Assembly: GCA_017577615.1 (NCBI GenBank)
Contig: PKRE01000002.1
Location: forward strand, 310,001 to 374,000
DNA: 64,000 nucleotides
Reading direction: 5' to 3'
Origin: Gammaproteobacteria bacterium
GTDB taxonomy: Bacteria > Pseudomonadota > Gammaproteobacteria > Steroidobacterales > Steroidobacteraceae
Shown here: piece after piece, positions 42,908-51,128 of the stretch
How the letters are laid out: each line of letters begins with the position of its first letter
How positions within the stretch are numbered: position 1 is the first letter of the stretch
Notes under the pieces: generated by a model
What the model was told of the DNA's origin: nothing
The model's database searches: none
Seen by the model: the letters and a program-made list of their open reading frames with translations, nothing else
Translations under genes and position numbers: made by a program

Positions 42908-43155
42908 GGCCGCGCGGTCTCTGAGCTGCTGAGCGGAGCAAGGATGCTCGAGCAAGCAGCCACTCGGCACAAACAAGCCACAGGCATCCAGCGCTCGGCT
43001 ACGACGTCTCGCCAGCCGTTCTCGCTGTCCGAAATGCTAGGAGAGGTTTGGCTTGCCTGCGTACAGTGCCTCCAAACCCTGTAGACTTCCGCCACGCGTC
43101 AGATGCACGCAAGCTCGCCTTGCGCTTGTCCACAGCCCAAGCCCATAGCCCAACC

Positions 43156-44544
43156 ATGTTCGTGAGCGAGGATCGTCCGGGATCCGTTCCCATTCATCTC
43201 GTCTACGAAGACGACTTCGATCGTTGGCAAAACGAGCAGCCCGAGAGCGTTCGCAATTGGCTGGCCACCAACCGATTCAGAGCTGAGCGTCACAAGCTGG
43301 TTGTGATCCCCGATCACGCTGGCCGTGCCGCGGCAGCGGTGCTGGGTCTGGGTCGTCGTCAACCGGGCGAGCCGTTCAGTGTCTGGCACGGCGCATTCGT
43401 GGCGGATCGCTTACCGGACGGCACGTACCACTTGGCCGAGCCGTTACCGGATGAGGCTGCCCACCACTTTGCATTCGGATGGGCGTACGGGCTTTATCGG
43501 TTCGAGCGCTACCGCCGCGCAGCCAATGCGCGCCGCATACAGTTGCGCTTACCGGCAAACGTCGATGCAACCGAGATCGAGCGCCTGAGCACCGCCACGC
43601 AGCTCGCGCGAGATCTCATCAACACGCCGGCCAACGATCTCTCGCCCGAGGCATTAGGGCAGGCCGTCTTGGATCTTGGACGGCGCCATGGCTGTCATCA
43701 CCGTGTCGTGATCGGCGACGATCTGCTCGCCCAGCGTTTCCCCGCGATTCACGCCGTCGGTCGCGCAGGGGCAGTGCCGCCAAGACTCGTCGAGCTCGAG
43801 TGGGGACACCCGTCACATCCGCGAGTGACCGTGGTTGGAAAAGGTGTGTGCTTCGACACGGGCGGTCTCGACATCAAGCCCAGCACGTCGATGGCATTGA
43901 TGAAGAAGGACATGGGCGGAGCGGCCGTGGCGCTTGCGCTGGCGCACCTCGTCATGGACGCCAGGCTCCCGGTGCGACTGAAGGTCATCGTCCCTGCTGT
44001 CGAGAATGCGATTTCCGCAGCTGCCTATCGGCCAGGCGACGTGATCGGCACGCGTAAGGGATTGAGCGTCGAGGTGAACAACACGGACGCGGAAGGTCGA
44101 CTGATCTTGGCGGACGCGCTCGCGCTCGCCGACGAAGAGCAGCCCGACCTGCTCATCGACATGGCGACGCTGACTGGCGCGGCTCGAGTCGCGCTCGGCC
44201 CAGAGCTTCCTGCACTCTTTTGCACGGACGACCACGTCGCCAACGCGCTGCTGAGCGCCGCAGAGCGTGAATGCGATCCGATGTGGCGTCTTCCCCTGTG
44301 GATGCCGTACGACGAGGAACTGTCGAGCAAGGTCGCAGACCTTAGCAACGTCTCGAGCTCCGGTTTCGCGGGCGCCATCATCGGCGCCCTGTTTCTCAAG
44401 CGCTTCGTCGCCGAGACTCGCCATTGGCTGCATCTCGACCTGTACGCCTGGAATGGCAAAGAGCGCCCCGGTCGCCCCGTTGGTGGCGAGCCGCAGTGCA
44501 TAAGAGCGCTCTATTCGTACCTCAAGCAGCGCTACCCGCGTTGA
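43156..44544 (+). CDS. Leucyl aminopeptidase family protein (M17)
   Basis: 462 residues. The catalytic domain carries the M17 landmarks G-K-G-V-C-F-D-T-G-G-L-D-I-K-P, M-K-K-D-M-G-G-A and the signature N-T-D-A-E-G-R-L-I-L-A-D. Two-metal exopeptidase acting on N-terminal residues in the cytoplasm. The shorter N-terminal domain sets it apart from PepA. ATG 43156 (M-F-V-S-E-D-R-P-G) is preferred over the upstream start at 43048, whose extension is unlike the family. Divergent from the ilv-leu operon; a link to that pathway is not implied. Confidence 0.9.
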   Translation: MFVSEDRPGSVPIHLVYEDDFDRWQNEQPESVRNWLATNRFRAERHKLVVIPDHAGRAAAAVLGLGRRQPGEPFSVWHGAFVADRLPDGTYHLAEPLPDEAAHHFAFGWAYGLYRFERYRRAANARRIQLRLPANVDATEIERLSTATQLARDLINTPANDLSPEALGQAVLDLGRRHGCHHRVVIGDDLLAQRFPAIHAVGRAGAVPPRLVELEWGHPSHPRVTVVGKGVCFDTGGLDIKPSTSMALMKKDMGGAAVALALAHLVMDARLPVRLKVIVPAVENAISAAAYRPGDVIGTRKGLSVEVNNTDAEGRLILADALALADEEQPDLLIDMATLTGAARVALGPELPALFCTDDHVANALLSAAERECDPMWRLPLWMPYDEELSSKVADLSNVSSSGFAGAIIGALFLKRFVAETRHWLHLDLYAWNGKERPGRPVGGEPQCIRALYSYLKQRYPR

Positions 44545-44555
44545 CGTGCCCGCAC

Positions 44556-45464
44556 ATGTCAGTGACACCGACTGCCGCCGAGGAGCCGTTGGCGATCGAG
44601 GTCAAGCACCTCGCGTTCCTGATCGTCATCAATTTGATCTGGGGGCTGAATCTCATCGCTTCGAAGATCGGCGTCCAGAGCTTTCCGCCCATCTTCTTCA
44701 CTGCGCTCAGATTCCTTTCGATCGCGGTGCTTCTGCTGCCAGTATGGCGGCTCCATCGCGGACAGATGCGTCCTTTGCTTGCTGCCACGGCTCTCACCGG
44801 CCCGGTGGCCTTCGCTTTCTTGTTCGTCGGTTTGCGCAAAGCCGAGGATGCCTCGACCGTCGCGATCGCGACGCAAATGGGCGTGCCGTTCTCGACTTTG
44901 CTGTCGGTGTGGTTACTCGGCGAGACGATCCGGTGGAAACGACGCCTCGGAATAGCGCTCGCGTTCGGCGGGATCGTCATCATCGGCTTCGATCCGCGCG
45001 TGCTCCAATACTGGGAAGGTCTCGCCCTCGTGGTGGTCTCGACGTTCTTCAGCTCACTCGGGCTCATTTACTTGAAGCGCTTGCGCAACATTCGTCCGCT
45101 CGAGCTCCAAGTGTGGACTGCGGTCGTGGGCGCGCCGGTCTTGCTGCTTCTCAGCTGGGGGCTCGAAAGCGGGCAACTTACGGCGCTTCGCTCGGCAGGC
45201 TGGGAAGGGTGGGGCGCGCTCGCGTTCACAGTGCTGATGTCGAGCTTGGTCGCCCACACGGGCTGGTACTACCTCGTCAGCCGTTACCCTGTGACGAGCC
45301 TTTCCCCGATCACGCTGCTGTCACCGCTGTTCGGCATCTTCTTCGGCGTGACATTACTAGACGACCAGCTCACTCCACGCATGCTGATCGGCGGGGCGAT
45401 CACACTGGTAGGTGTGCTGATCGTCGTCATGCGCGAGAAGAGGTTGGTCGATACGGGCACGTAG
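44556..45464 (+). CDS. EamA/DMT-family transporter
   Basis: 302 residues with ten hydrophobic helices in two EamA repeats (about 15-145 and 155-290). The family pattern N-L-I-W-G-L-N occurs in the first helix and a P-x-x-x-L-L-x-x-x-L-L-G-E-type motif closes each repeat. Members export amino acids or metabolites. Substrate unknown. ATG 44556 begins just before helix one; 11 bases after the aminopeptidase stop, so probably co-transcribed. Confidence 0.85.
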   Translation: MSVTPTAAEEPLAIEVKHLAFLIVINLIWGLNLIASKIGVQSFPPIFFTALRFLSIAVLLLPVWRLHRGQMRPLLAATALTGPVAFAFLFVGLRKAEDASTVAIATQMGVPFSTLLSVWLLGETIRWKRRLGIALAFGGIVIIGFDPRVLQYWEGLALVVVSTFFSSLGLIYLKRLRNIRPLELQVWTAVVGAPVLLLLSWGLESGQLTALRSAGWEGWGALAFTVLMSSLVAHTGWYYLVSRYPVTSLSPITLLSPLFGIFFGVTLLDDQLTPRMLIGGAITLVGVLIVVMREKRLVDTGT

Positions 45465-45488
45465 CACGCGATCCGACTGCGCACTGCC

Positions 45489-46076
45489 TCATCCTCGCGC
45501 CGAGCGGCATCGCTGACTCATGAAGCGCCTGACTTCGGCGCTGGGTACTTCACGCCATTCGCCGGGCTGCAGCCCTTTGAGCGTCCAAGGGCCCACCGAC
45601 CAACGCACGAGGCGCAGCGTGGGAAAGCCGACGGCTGCGGTCATTCTGCGCACTTGACGATTACGGCCTTCTCGAATGCCGAGCTGGATCCACGAGGTGG
45701 GAATGGCCTTGCGGAAGCGGATCGGCGGCTCGCGCTGCCAGAGCCAGGCCGGTTCCTCCACGCGTTTGACTCGAGCCGGCAGCGTGAGCCCGTCGTTCAA
45801 CAAGACGCCGCGACGGAGTCGTTCGAGCGCATCGTCGCTTGGAATGCCTTCGACTTGGACGAAGTAGAGTTTTTCGAGCTTCCACTTCGGATGAGTGATA
45901 CGCGACTGCAGCATTCCGTCGTCGGTCAGCAGAAGAAGTCCCTCACTGTCGTAGTCGAGACGTCCCGCCACTCGCATCCCCGGCGCGTGCAGGAAATCGC
46001 GTAGCGAACGCTTCGCGTCAATCGGGGTGAATTGCGACAGGACCTGATAGGGCTTGTTGAACAGCAACAGTCTCAC
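45489..46076 (-). CDS. rluE: Ribosomal large subunit pseudouridine synthase, RsuA/RluE type
   Basis: 195 residues without an S4 domain, as in RluE. The catalytic aspartate is in G-R-L-D-Y-D-S-E-G-L-L-L-L-T (about 40). I-R-E-G-R-N-R-Q-V-R-R-M marks the second conserved motif. E. coli RluE makes pseudouridine 2457 in 23S rRNA; the target here is assigned by similarity. GTG start. Convergent with the EamA gene. Confidence 0.88.
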   Translation of the reverse strand: MRLLLFNKPYQVLSQFTPIDAKRSLRDFLHAPGMRVAGRLDYDSEGLLLLTDDGMLQSRITHPKWKLEKLYFVQVEGIPSDDALERLRRGVLLNDGLTLPARVKRVEEPAWLWQREPPIRFRKAIPTSWIQLGIREGRNRQVRRMTAAVGFPTLRLVRWSVGPWTLKGLQPGEWREVPSAEVRRFMSQRCRSARG

Positions 46077-46180
46077 GGGCAGTCACGGGTGACGGTCGCG
46101 CGACGGACGGCAGAAGGAGCATGTACGATGAAAGACCCACCTCGGAACAAAGCTCGAGCACGGGCTGGTAAACTGCGGTG

Positions 46181-46906
46181 ATGGCCACTCTTCCACGTCA
46201 TCGCGTGCAATCTCGGCAAACGGCGAATGCGTGTGCCCCAGCGGACGACGGTTTGTGGCCTTCCGACGGTGTCATCTTCGATCGAAAGTGCACGGCTTGT
46301 CCTCGGCTCGCCGCCTATCTTGCCGAAGGAAAGCGGCGCTATCCGCACTATTACTGCGCTCCGGTCGCGCCGTTCGGAGACCGCAACGCACGGCTCATCA
46401 TCGTCGGCCTGGCGCCGGGTTTTCACGGCGCGAACGCGACCGGGCGGCCGTTCACTGGCGATTACGCGGGCATTTTGCTCTACCGCACCTTGTACCGCTA
46501 CGGTTTCTCGAACAAACCGGAATCGACCGGCTGCGGCGACGGTCTCGAGCTGCGCGATTGCCGGATCAGCAACTCCGTCAAGTGCGCACCGCCCGCGAAC
46601 AAACCCACACCGGCGGAGATACGTACGTGTAATCGTTTTCTGGCAGCTGAGCTTGAACGCGAACCCCCGGGCCGCATCCTACTGGCGCTGGGTGCGATCG
46701 CGCACAGCGCTGCGCTACGAGCCCTGAAGCTCAAGCAAGCGGACTATCCTTTCGCGCACGGTGCACAGCACAGGCTTCCAAACGGGCATCTGTTGATCGA
46801 CTCTTATCACTGCAGCCGCTACAACACCCAGACCGGGAGGCTCACCGAATCCATGTTCGAAGCAGTGTTCGCTCGTGCTGCGGCGCTGCTGAAGAAGAAG
46901 CGATGA
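46181..46906 (+). CDS. Uracil-DNA glycosylase family protein (family 5-like)
   Basis: 241 residues. Motif I is G-L-A-P-G-F-H-G-A-N-A-T-G-R-P-F-T-G-D-Y-A-G (about 71-92), the UdgB/family 5 form lacking the family 4 catalytic pattern. Cysteines in C-T-A-C and C-A-P-P plus R-T-C-N suit a 4Fe-4S cluster. S-Y-H-C-S-R-Y-N near the C terminus is the second active-site loop (H-x-S type). Removes uracil or other deaminated bases. The first codon is GTG 46178 or ATG 46181. Confidence 0.85.
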   Translation: MATLPRHRVQSRQTANACAPADDGLWPSDGVIFDRKCTACPRLAAYLAEGKRRYPHYYCAPVAPFGDRNARLIIVGLAPGFHGANATGRPFTGDYAGILLYRTLYRYGFSNKPESTGCGDGLELRDCRISNSVKCAPPANKPTPAEIRTCNRFLAAELEREPPGRILLALGAIAHSAALRALKLKQADYPFAHGAQHRLPNGHLLIDSYHCSRYNTQTGRLTESMFEAVFARAAALLKKKR

Positions 46907-47003
46907 GTGATACGGTAGTAGAGCGAGGAGCCCGAGGGACGAGCCAAGCGCTCGCCAGGCTGCGAGTGACGGTTACTTTGATGAGCACTGACTGCTGATC
47001 GCC

Positions 47004-48809
47004 ATGGCTTTCGACCCCAAACCCTTTCTCGCCAACCTCAGTCAGCGCCCCGGCGTGTATCGCATGATCGGAGCGAACGGGGAGCTGTTGTACGTCGGTA
47101 AGGCGCGTAACCTGAAGAATCGTCTGACGAGCTACTTCGTCGGCAGGCCGCAAAGTGCCAAGACCATGGCGATGCTCTCGCAGGTCGAGAACATCGAAGT
47201 GACCGTGACCTCCTCGGAGACCGAAGCGCTGCTGCTCGAGTACAACCTGATCAAGCAACACCGACCGCGCTTCAACGTCACGCTGCGCGACGACAAGAGC
47301 TTTCCATACCTGTACATCTCGACGCACCAGGAATACCCGCGCATCAGCTTCTACCGAGGCAGTCGCAAGCTCCCAGGCCGGTTCTTCGGTCCCTATCCGA
47401 ACGCCCGCGCGACGCGCGAGACAGTACAGCTGCTGCAGAAACTGTTCCTGCTGCGCCCCTGCACCGACACGTTCTTCGCGAATCGTTCGCGCCCGTGCCT
47501 GCAGTACCAGATCAAGCGCTGCTCGGCGCCGTGCGTGCGGCTGATTTCTCCGGAAGCCTATCGTCAGGACGTCGAGGACGCCATCAAGGTGCTAGAAGGG
47601 CGTGGGACGGAGCTCATCGAAGAGCTGGCGAAGCGAATGGAGGAAGCCTCGGCAAAGCTCGAGTTCGAACGTGCAGCTCGCCTGCGCGATCAGATCAACG
47701 GCATCAAGGCGATTCATTCCACGCAGGCCGTCACGGGGCACGGGTCGGAGGACATCGATGCGGTCGCGCTCGTCTCCCACGGGAGCGACCACTGCGTCTC
47801 GATCGTGTTCGTGCGTGGTGGACGCAATCTCGGGAGCACCAACTTCTTTCCGCGGCCGGGCCTGGCCGAGGCAGGCGAGCTCCTCAGCGGTTTTCTCGCG
47901 CAGTACTACTTGGGACGTGAGGCACCGAATGAGATTCTGATCAACCAGCCGATCGAGGACGCCGATCTGCTCGAAGCCACGCTGTCGGAGAAGATGGGCC
48001 GCGCGGTTCGGATTCGCCACGGCGTGCGCGGTGTACGCGCACGCTGGCTCGCAATGGCACGCGAGAACGCCGAGCTCGGTCTGAAGTTGCGCCGAGCCAC
48101 CGAAGCAGCCAGCAGCGAACAGCTCGAGGCACTGGCCCAGGTGTTCGGGTTGTCACAGCCTCCCCAGCGCATCGAATGTTTCGACGTGAGCCATACCATG
48201 GGCGAGCGTACCGTGGCAGCGTGCGTCGTCTTTGGCCCGGAAGGCGCGATCAAGAGCGATTATCGGCGCTTCAATATCGAAGGCCTCACACCGGGCGATG
48301 ACTACGGGGCACTGCGGCAGGCCTTGCTGCGCAGGTACTCGCGCATCAAGAAGGGCGAGGCGCCGTTGCCGGATCTGCTACTCATCGACGGTGGACCGGG
48401 GCAGCTCGCTGAGGCGGTGAAAATTCTGCAGGAGCTGCAAATAGAAGGTGTTCGCGTCGCAAGTGTTGCAAAAGGCGCAGATCGCCGTCCCGGGCAAGAG
48501 CGCCTCTTCGTGCAGGAGCGTGATTCTCCAATCGTATTGTCGCCCGATTCGCCGGCACTGCTCCTCATCCAACGTGTACGTGACGAGGCACATCGATTCG
48601 CAATCGCCGGACACCGACAACGCCGCAGAAAGGCGCGTACACAATCGATCCTGGAGACGGTGCCCGGCCTGGGGCCGCGCCGGCGTCGCGAGCTGTTGAA
48701 GCAATTTGGCGGATTGCAGGGCGTGGCGCGTGCAGGGATCGAGGATCTGGCGAAGGTTCGCGGCATCAGCCGCAAGCTGGCGCAGGCAATCTACGAAACG
48801 CTGCACTAG
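47004..48809 (+). CDS. uvrC: UvrABC excision nuclease subunit C
   Basis: 601 residues. N-terminal GIY-YIG nuclease (P-G-V-Y-R-M-I...L-Y-V-G-K-A-R, about 13-35) for 3' incision, a cysteine-rich region C-L-Q-Y-Q-I-K-R-C-S-A-P-C, UVR domain (about 200-235) pairing with UvrB, an RNase H-like 5' nuclease (F-D-V-S-H, L-L-I-D-G-G), and a C-terminal helix-hairpin-helix pair (P-G-L-G-P-R-R-R-R). Precedes pgsA as in many gammaproteobacteria. Confidence 0.97.
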   Translation: MAFDPKPFLANLSQRPGVYRMIGANGELLYVGKARNLKNRLTSYFVGRPQSAKTMAMLSQVENIEVTVTSSETEALLLEYNLIKQHRPRFNVTLRDDKSFPYLYISTHQEYPRISFYRGSRKLPGRFFGPYPNARATRETVQLLQKLFLLRPCTDTFFANRSRPCLQYQIKRCSAPCVRLISPEAYRQDVEDAIKVLEGRGTELIEELAKRMEEASAKLEFERAARLRDQINGIKAIHSTQAVTGHGSEDIDAVALVSHGSDHCVSIVFVRGGRNLGSTNFFPRPGLAEAGELLSGFLAQYYLGREAPNEILINQPIEDADLLEATLSEKMGRAVRIRHGVRGVRARWLAMARENAELGLKLRRATEAASSEQLEALAQVFGLSQPPQRIECFDVSHTMGERTVAACVVFGPEGAIKSDYRRFNIEGLTPGDDYGALRQALLRRYSRIKKGEAPLPDLLLIDGGPGQLAEAVKILQELQIEGVRVASVAKGADRRPGQERLFVQERDSPIVLSPDSPALLLIQRVRDEAHRFAIAGHRQRRRKARTQSILETVPGLGPRRRRELLKQFGGLQGVARAGIEDLAKVRGISRKLAQAIYETLH

Positions 48810-48958
48810 GGCTTTGTAACCAGCGACGATGCCTCGCAGACGACTGACCGTGCTCCTCGCAGCGTTTGTTGCCGTCGGCCAGATACCGCTCGTCCTGCAC
48901 TGAGCGGCCATCACATCAATGACATTCGAGCATCTGCGGCACTGCGCGTAAACAAACC

Positions 48959-49606
48959 ATGGCTACCGAGCAGCACCACTCAGCGTCAAGCAAGCACGTG
49001 CAAATTCCTTACAATGAATCCGTGAGCTTCCCGATCGCCAACTTCTTGACGGTCGCGCGGATCATCATGATCCCGCTTTTCGTCGTGCTGTTTTACCTGC
49101 CATACGAATGGTCGAATCCAGCAGCGGCGATCGTGTTCATCCTGGCCGCGCTCACCGATTCGCTCGATGGATATCTGGCGCGCAAGCTGAAGCAGACAAC
49201 AGCGCTGGGCGCATTTCTCGATCCGGTCGCAGATAAATTGATGGTCGCAACCGCGCTGGTCTTGCTCGTGAGCTACGACCCGCCCAAGCTCAAGCTCATC
49301 GCATTTGACCCGCACGTGCTGATCACGTTGACTGCTGCGATCATCGTGGGCCGCGAGATCACGATCTCGGCGTTGCGCGAGTGGATGGCGGAAATCGGCG
49401 CACGCGGCAAGGTCGCAGTGTCGTGGATCGGTAAATGGAAGACGGGGCTGCAGATGACCGGCTTGTCGCTCATGCTCTTTCGCAGCGACGTCTGGATCCT
49501 GCCGGCCTTTGAGCTAGGCGTGTACTGCCTGTTCGCCGCGGCAGTGCTGACCCTTTGGTCGATGGTGATGTACCTCAAAGCATCGTGGAGCGAGCTCACA
49601 CGATGA
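48959..49606 (+). CDS. pgsA: CDP-diacylglycerol-glycerol-3-phosphate 3-phosphatidyltransferase
   Basis: About 195-215 residues with five or six membrane helices. The CDP-alcohol phosphotransferase motif D-G-x2-A-R-x8-G-x3-D-x3-D is complete (D-G-Y-L-A-R...G-A-F-L-D-P-V-A-D). It makes phosphatidylglycerol phosphate. The start is uncertain. ATG 48959 gives a 21-residue polar extension, while GTG 49022 (M-S-F-P-I-A-N-F-L-T) fits the family better; neither has a clear ribosome site. Confidence 0.93.
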   Translation: MATEQHHSASSKHVQIPYNESVSFPIANFLTVARIIMIPLFVVLFYLPYEWSNPAAAIVFILAALTDSLDGYLARKLKQTTALGAFLDPVADKLMVATALVLLVSYDPPKLKLIAFDPHVLITLTAAIIVGREITISALREWMAEIGARGKVAVSWIGKWKTGLQMTGLSLMLFRSDVWILPAFELGVYCLFAAAVLTLWSMVMYLKASWSELTR

Positions 49607-49643
49607 GGAAGGGAAGATAATAGAGAAAGAGAAAGAGAAGAAG

Positions 49644-49717
49644 TGGAGGCTAGGGTCGGAATCGAACCGGCGTACACGGCTTTGCAGGCCGCTGCATAAC
49701 CACTCTGCCACCTAGCC
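49644..49717 (-). tRNA. tRNA-Cys(GCA)
   Basis: Minus-strand cloverleaf: acceptor GGCTAGG/CCTAGCC, anticodon arm CGGC-CTGCAAA-GCCG giving GCA, T arm CCGG-TTCGATT-CCGA, discriminator T and encoded CCA. Confidence 0.97.
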
Positions 49718-49766
49718 TCAGCTGTTTATTGAAGGCGAGAGTGTAAATCTAGTCCCTATTAATGGC

Positions 49767-49791
49767 GAACCCCGGGAAAAGCCCGGGGTTC
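49767..49791 (-). terminator. Hairpin between tRNA-Gly and tRNA-Cys
   Basis: A perfect 10-bp stem GAACCCCGGG/CCCGGGGTTC with a 5-base loop, directly after tRNA-Gly on the minus strand. It has no long U run. It may end the tRNA-Gly transcript or be a processing site if both tRNAs share a transcript. Confidence 0.5.
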
Positions 49792-49795
49792 AAAC

Positions 49796-49871
49796 TGGAG
49801 CGGGAAACGAGGCTCGAACTCGCGACCTCAACCTTGGCAAGGTTGCGCTCTACCAACTGAGCTATTCCCGC
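49796..49871 (-). tRNA. tRNA-Gly(GCC)
   Basis: Minus-strand cloverleaf: acceptor GCGGGAA/TTCCCGC, D arm AGCTCAGTTGGTAGAGC, anticodon arm CAACC-TTGCCAA-GGTTG (GCC), T arm GAG-TTCGAGC-CTC, encoded CCA. Confidence 0.97.
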
Positions 49872-49934
49872 ATACACCGTCGGGCGTAGGGCGCCCTCGA
49901 GAGATTATTTATTCTAGAGACGCTCCGACAGCTG

Positions 49935-50488
49935 TCAAGGCAAGCCTCGCGCTATCGCAGCGTTCGTGGCGCGGTCGGGCGCGTAGCTCAACTCGCCGTC
50001 GACTACGCGTGCCGCTGATGTGAGCGAATGTGCCACACTCTTGCCCGCCTCGACAATGTGCCGCACCTCCACAGCACGCACGTGCAGGGCATCTGCGAGC
50101 AACGCACGATGGCAGCGCCACCACAGCCGCTCCGCACACATCACAGCGGTGCGCCGCGCTTCGGCGAGCTCGAGGAGCTCGCGAAAGCCAGAGGCAAACT
50201 CCGGCGTGACCATATGGTCCGCATAGCCCTGGAACGAGGCGTTGCGCCAAGCCCTGTTAGGTGAGCCTGGTCCGGCCGGCGACGCCCGCCGAGCTGCGGT
50301 AACCACGCGTACCCAATATTTCGTGCACGCAACGCAATTTCAAGGGGTTCGCGTCCGTACTGCGGTAGACGTCGCGAGCCAGGAAACCGTCGCACGTCGG
50401 CTACCACCTCGATCTCAAATTCGACCAGCAGCTCCAGGAACTCGTTCCAGCTCCGGTTCGAATGACCGATCGTCCAGACGGTTGTCAT
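49935..50488 (-). pseudogene. DUF488-family gene broken by a -1 frameshift
   Basis: The first frame starts at 50488 with M-T-T-V-W-T-I-G-H-S-N-R-S and keeps family sequence through L-P-Q-L-G-G-R-R-R-P. It then turns to unrelated residues. The next frame carries the missing part from P-G-S-P-N-R-A-W-R-N-A-S-F-Q-G-Y-A-D-H-M to the stop at 49935, including the family's C-A-E-R...C-H-R motif. Joining them needs one extra base near 50270-50276. The intact protein would be about 184 residues. Either a recent mutation or a sequencing error in a G/C-rich run. Function of DUF488 proteins is not established. Confidence 0.85.
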
Positions 50489-50618
50489 GGCTCTTGCTCG
50501 TTTACAGCGCGCCGCCTCCCAAACTCCCGCACCGACGTTGCGATTGCGCGAGCTTACGCTGCAGTCGGTGTGCGCTGCCGCGACCCGATCCGTGCCATCG
50601 AGCAGGGCCGTCGCGATC

Positions 50619-50816
50619 TTACTGTCCGTGCGGTGTCAGCACACCAAAGTGCCACCCGGCAAGCAGCAGCAAGAAGAGCGTCACGGACAGGCTCACGCGT
50701 ACCGTCAGCGCGTGCACCATCCTCTTATCGTTGCGCCCGGAGGTCATGCTGACGAGCGCTTGGCCCAGGCTGACGACGATGGCAATCAGCGTCGCAATGA
50801 TCAGAAAGCTGATCAT
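50619..50816 (-). CDS. Twin transmembrane protein, DUF2909-like
   Basis: 65 residues: two hydrophobic helices (about 4-24 and 42-60) joined by a basic loop G-R-N-D-K-R-M-V-H-A-L-T-V-R-V. This matches the small DUF2909 proteins commonly encoded beside cytochrome oxidase assembly genes. It overlaps the preceding small gene by four bases. An oxidase gene cluster lies 7 kb away in this window. Role not known. Confidence 0.7.
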   Translation of the reverse strand: MISFLIIATLIAIVVSLGQALVSMTSGRNDKRMVHALTVRVSLSVTLFLLLLAGWHFGVLTPHGQ

Positions 50817-51046
50817 TGTGGCTTCTCCGCCTTGGCGGCCGGCATCTCAGTGGCGACGTGATGCTCGCGCGCAGATCTCTCCTCTTTGCGAATGGTCAGC
50901 ACCAGCATCGCGAATGCAGCGCCGATCATGAGCAGCAAGGCGATCATCAGAAATGCAAGCCCGCCTGCGAGACGAAACGCCTCGTGCACTCCGAATACGA
51001 CGCCGATCGGGGTCGTGATCAAGAGCAGGGGTTTGGCTATACGCAT
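50813..51046 (-). CDS. Small membrane protein of unknown function
   Basis: 77 residues with two membrane segments (about 5-22 and 28-50) and a charged cytoplasmic tail ending in an A-K-A-E-K-P-Q stretch. It shares an ATGA junction with the DUF2909-like gene, so both are probably made together. I do not recognise the family. Confidence 0.6.
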   Translation of the reverse strand: MRIAKPLLLITTPIGVVFGVHEAFRLAGGLAFLMIALLLMIGAAFAMLVLTIRKEERSAREHHVATEMPAAKAEKPQ

Positions 51047-51128
51047 GTCGAAACCCTATCGGTTGGGAGGCCTGCGCGGCACGGCGGCGTGTTACAGGCA
51101 CAGCTCGTTGGAAAACCGCTACGAATCG

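Noticed and set aside
48826..48903. Small plus-strand frame of 24 codons resembling a signal peptide between uvrC and pgsA
   Set aside because: Too short, no ribosome site, no conservation that can be judged.
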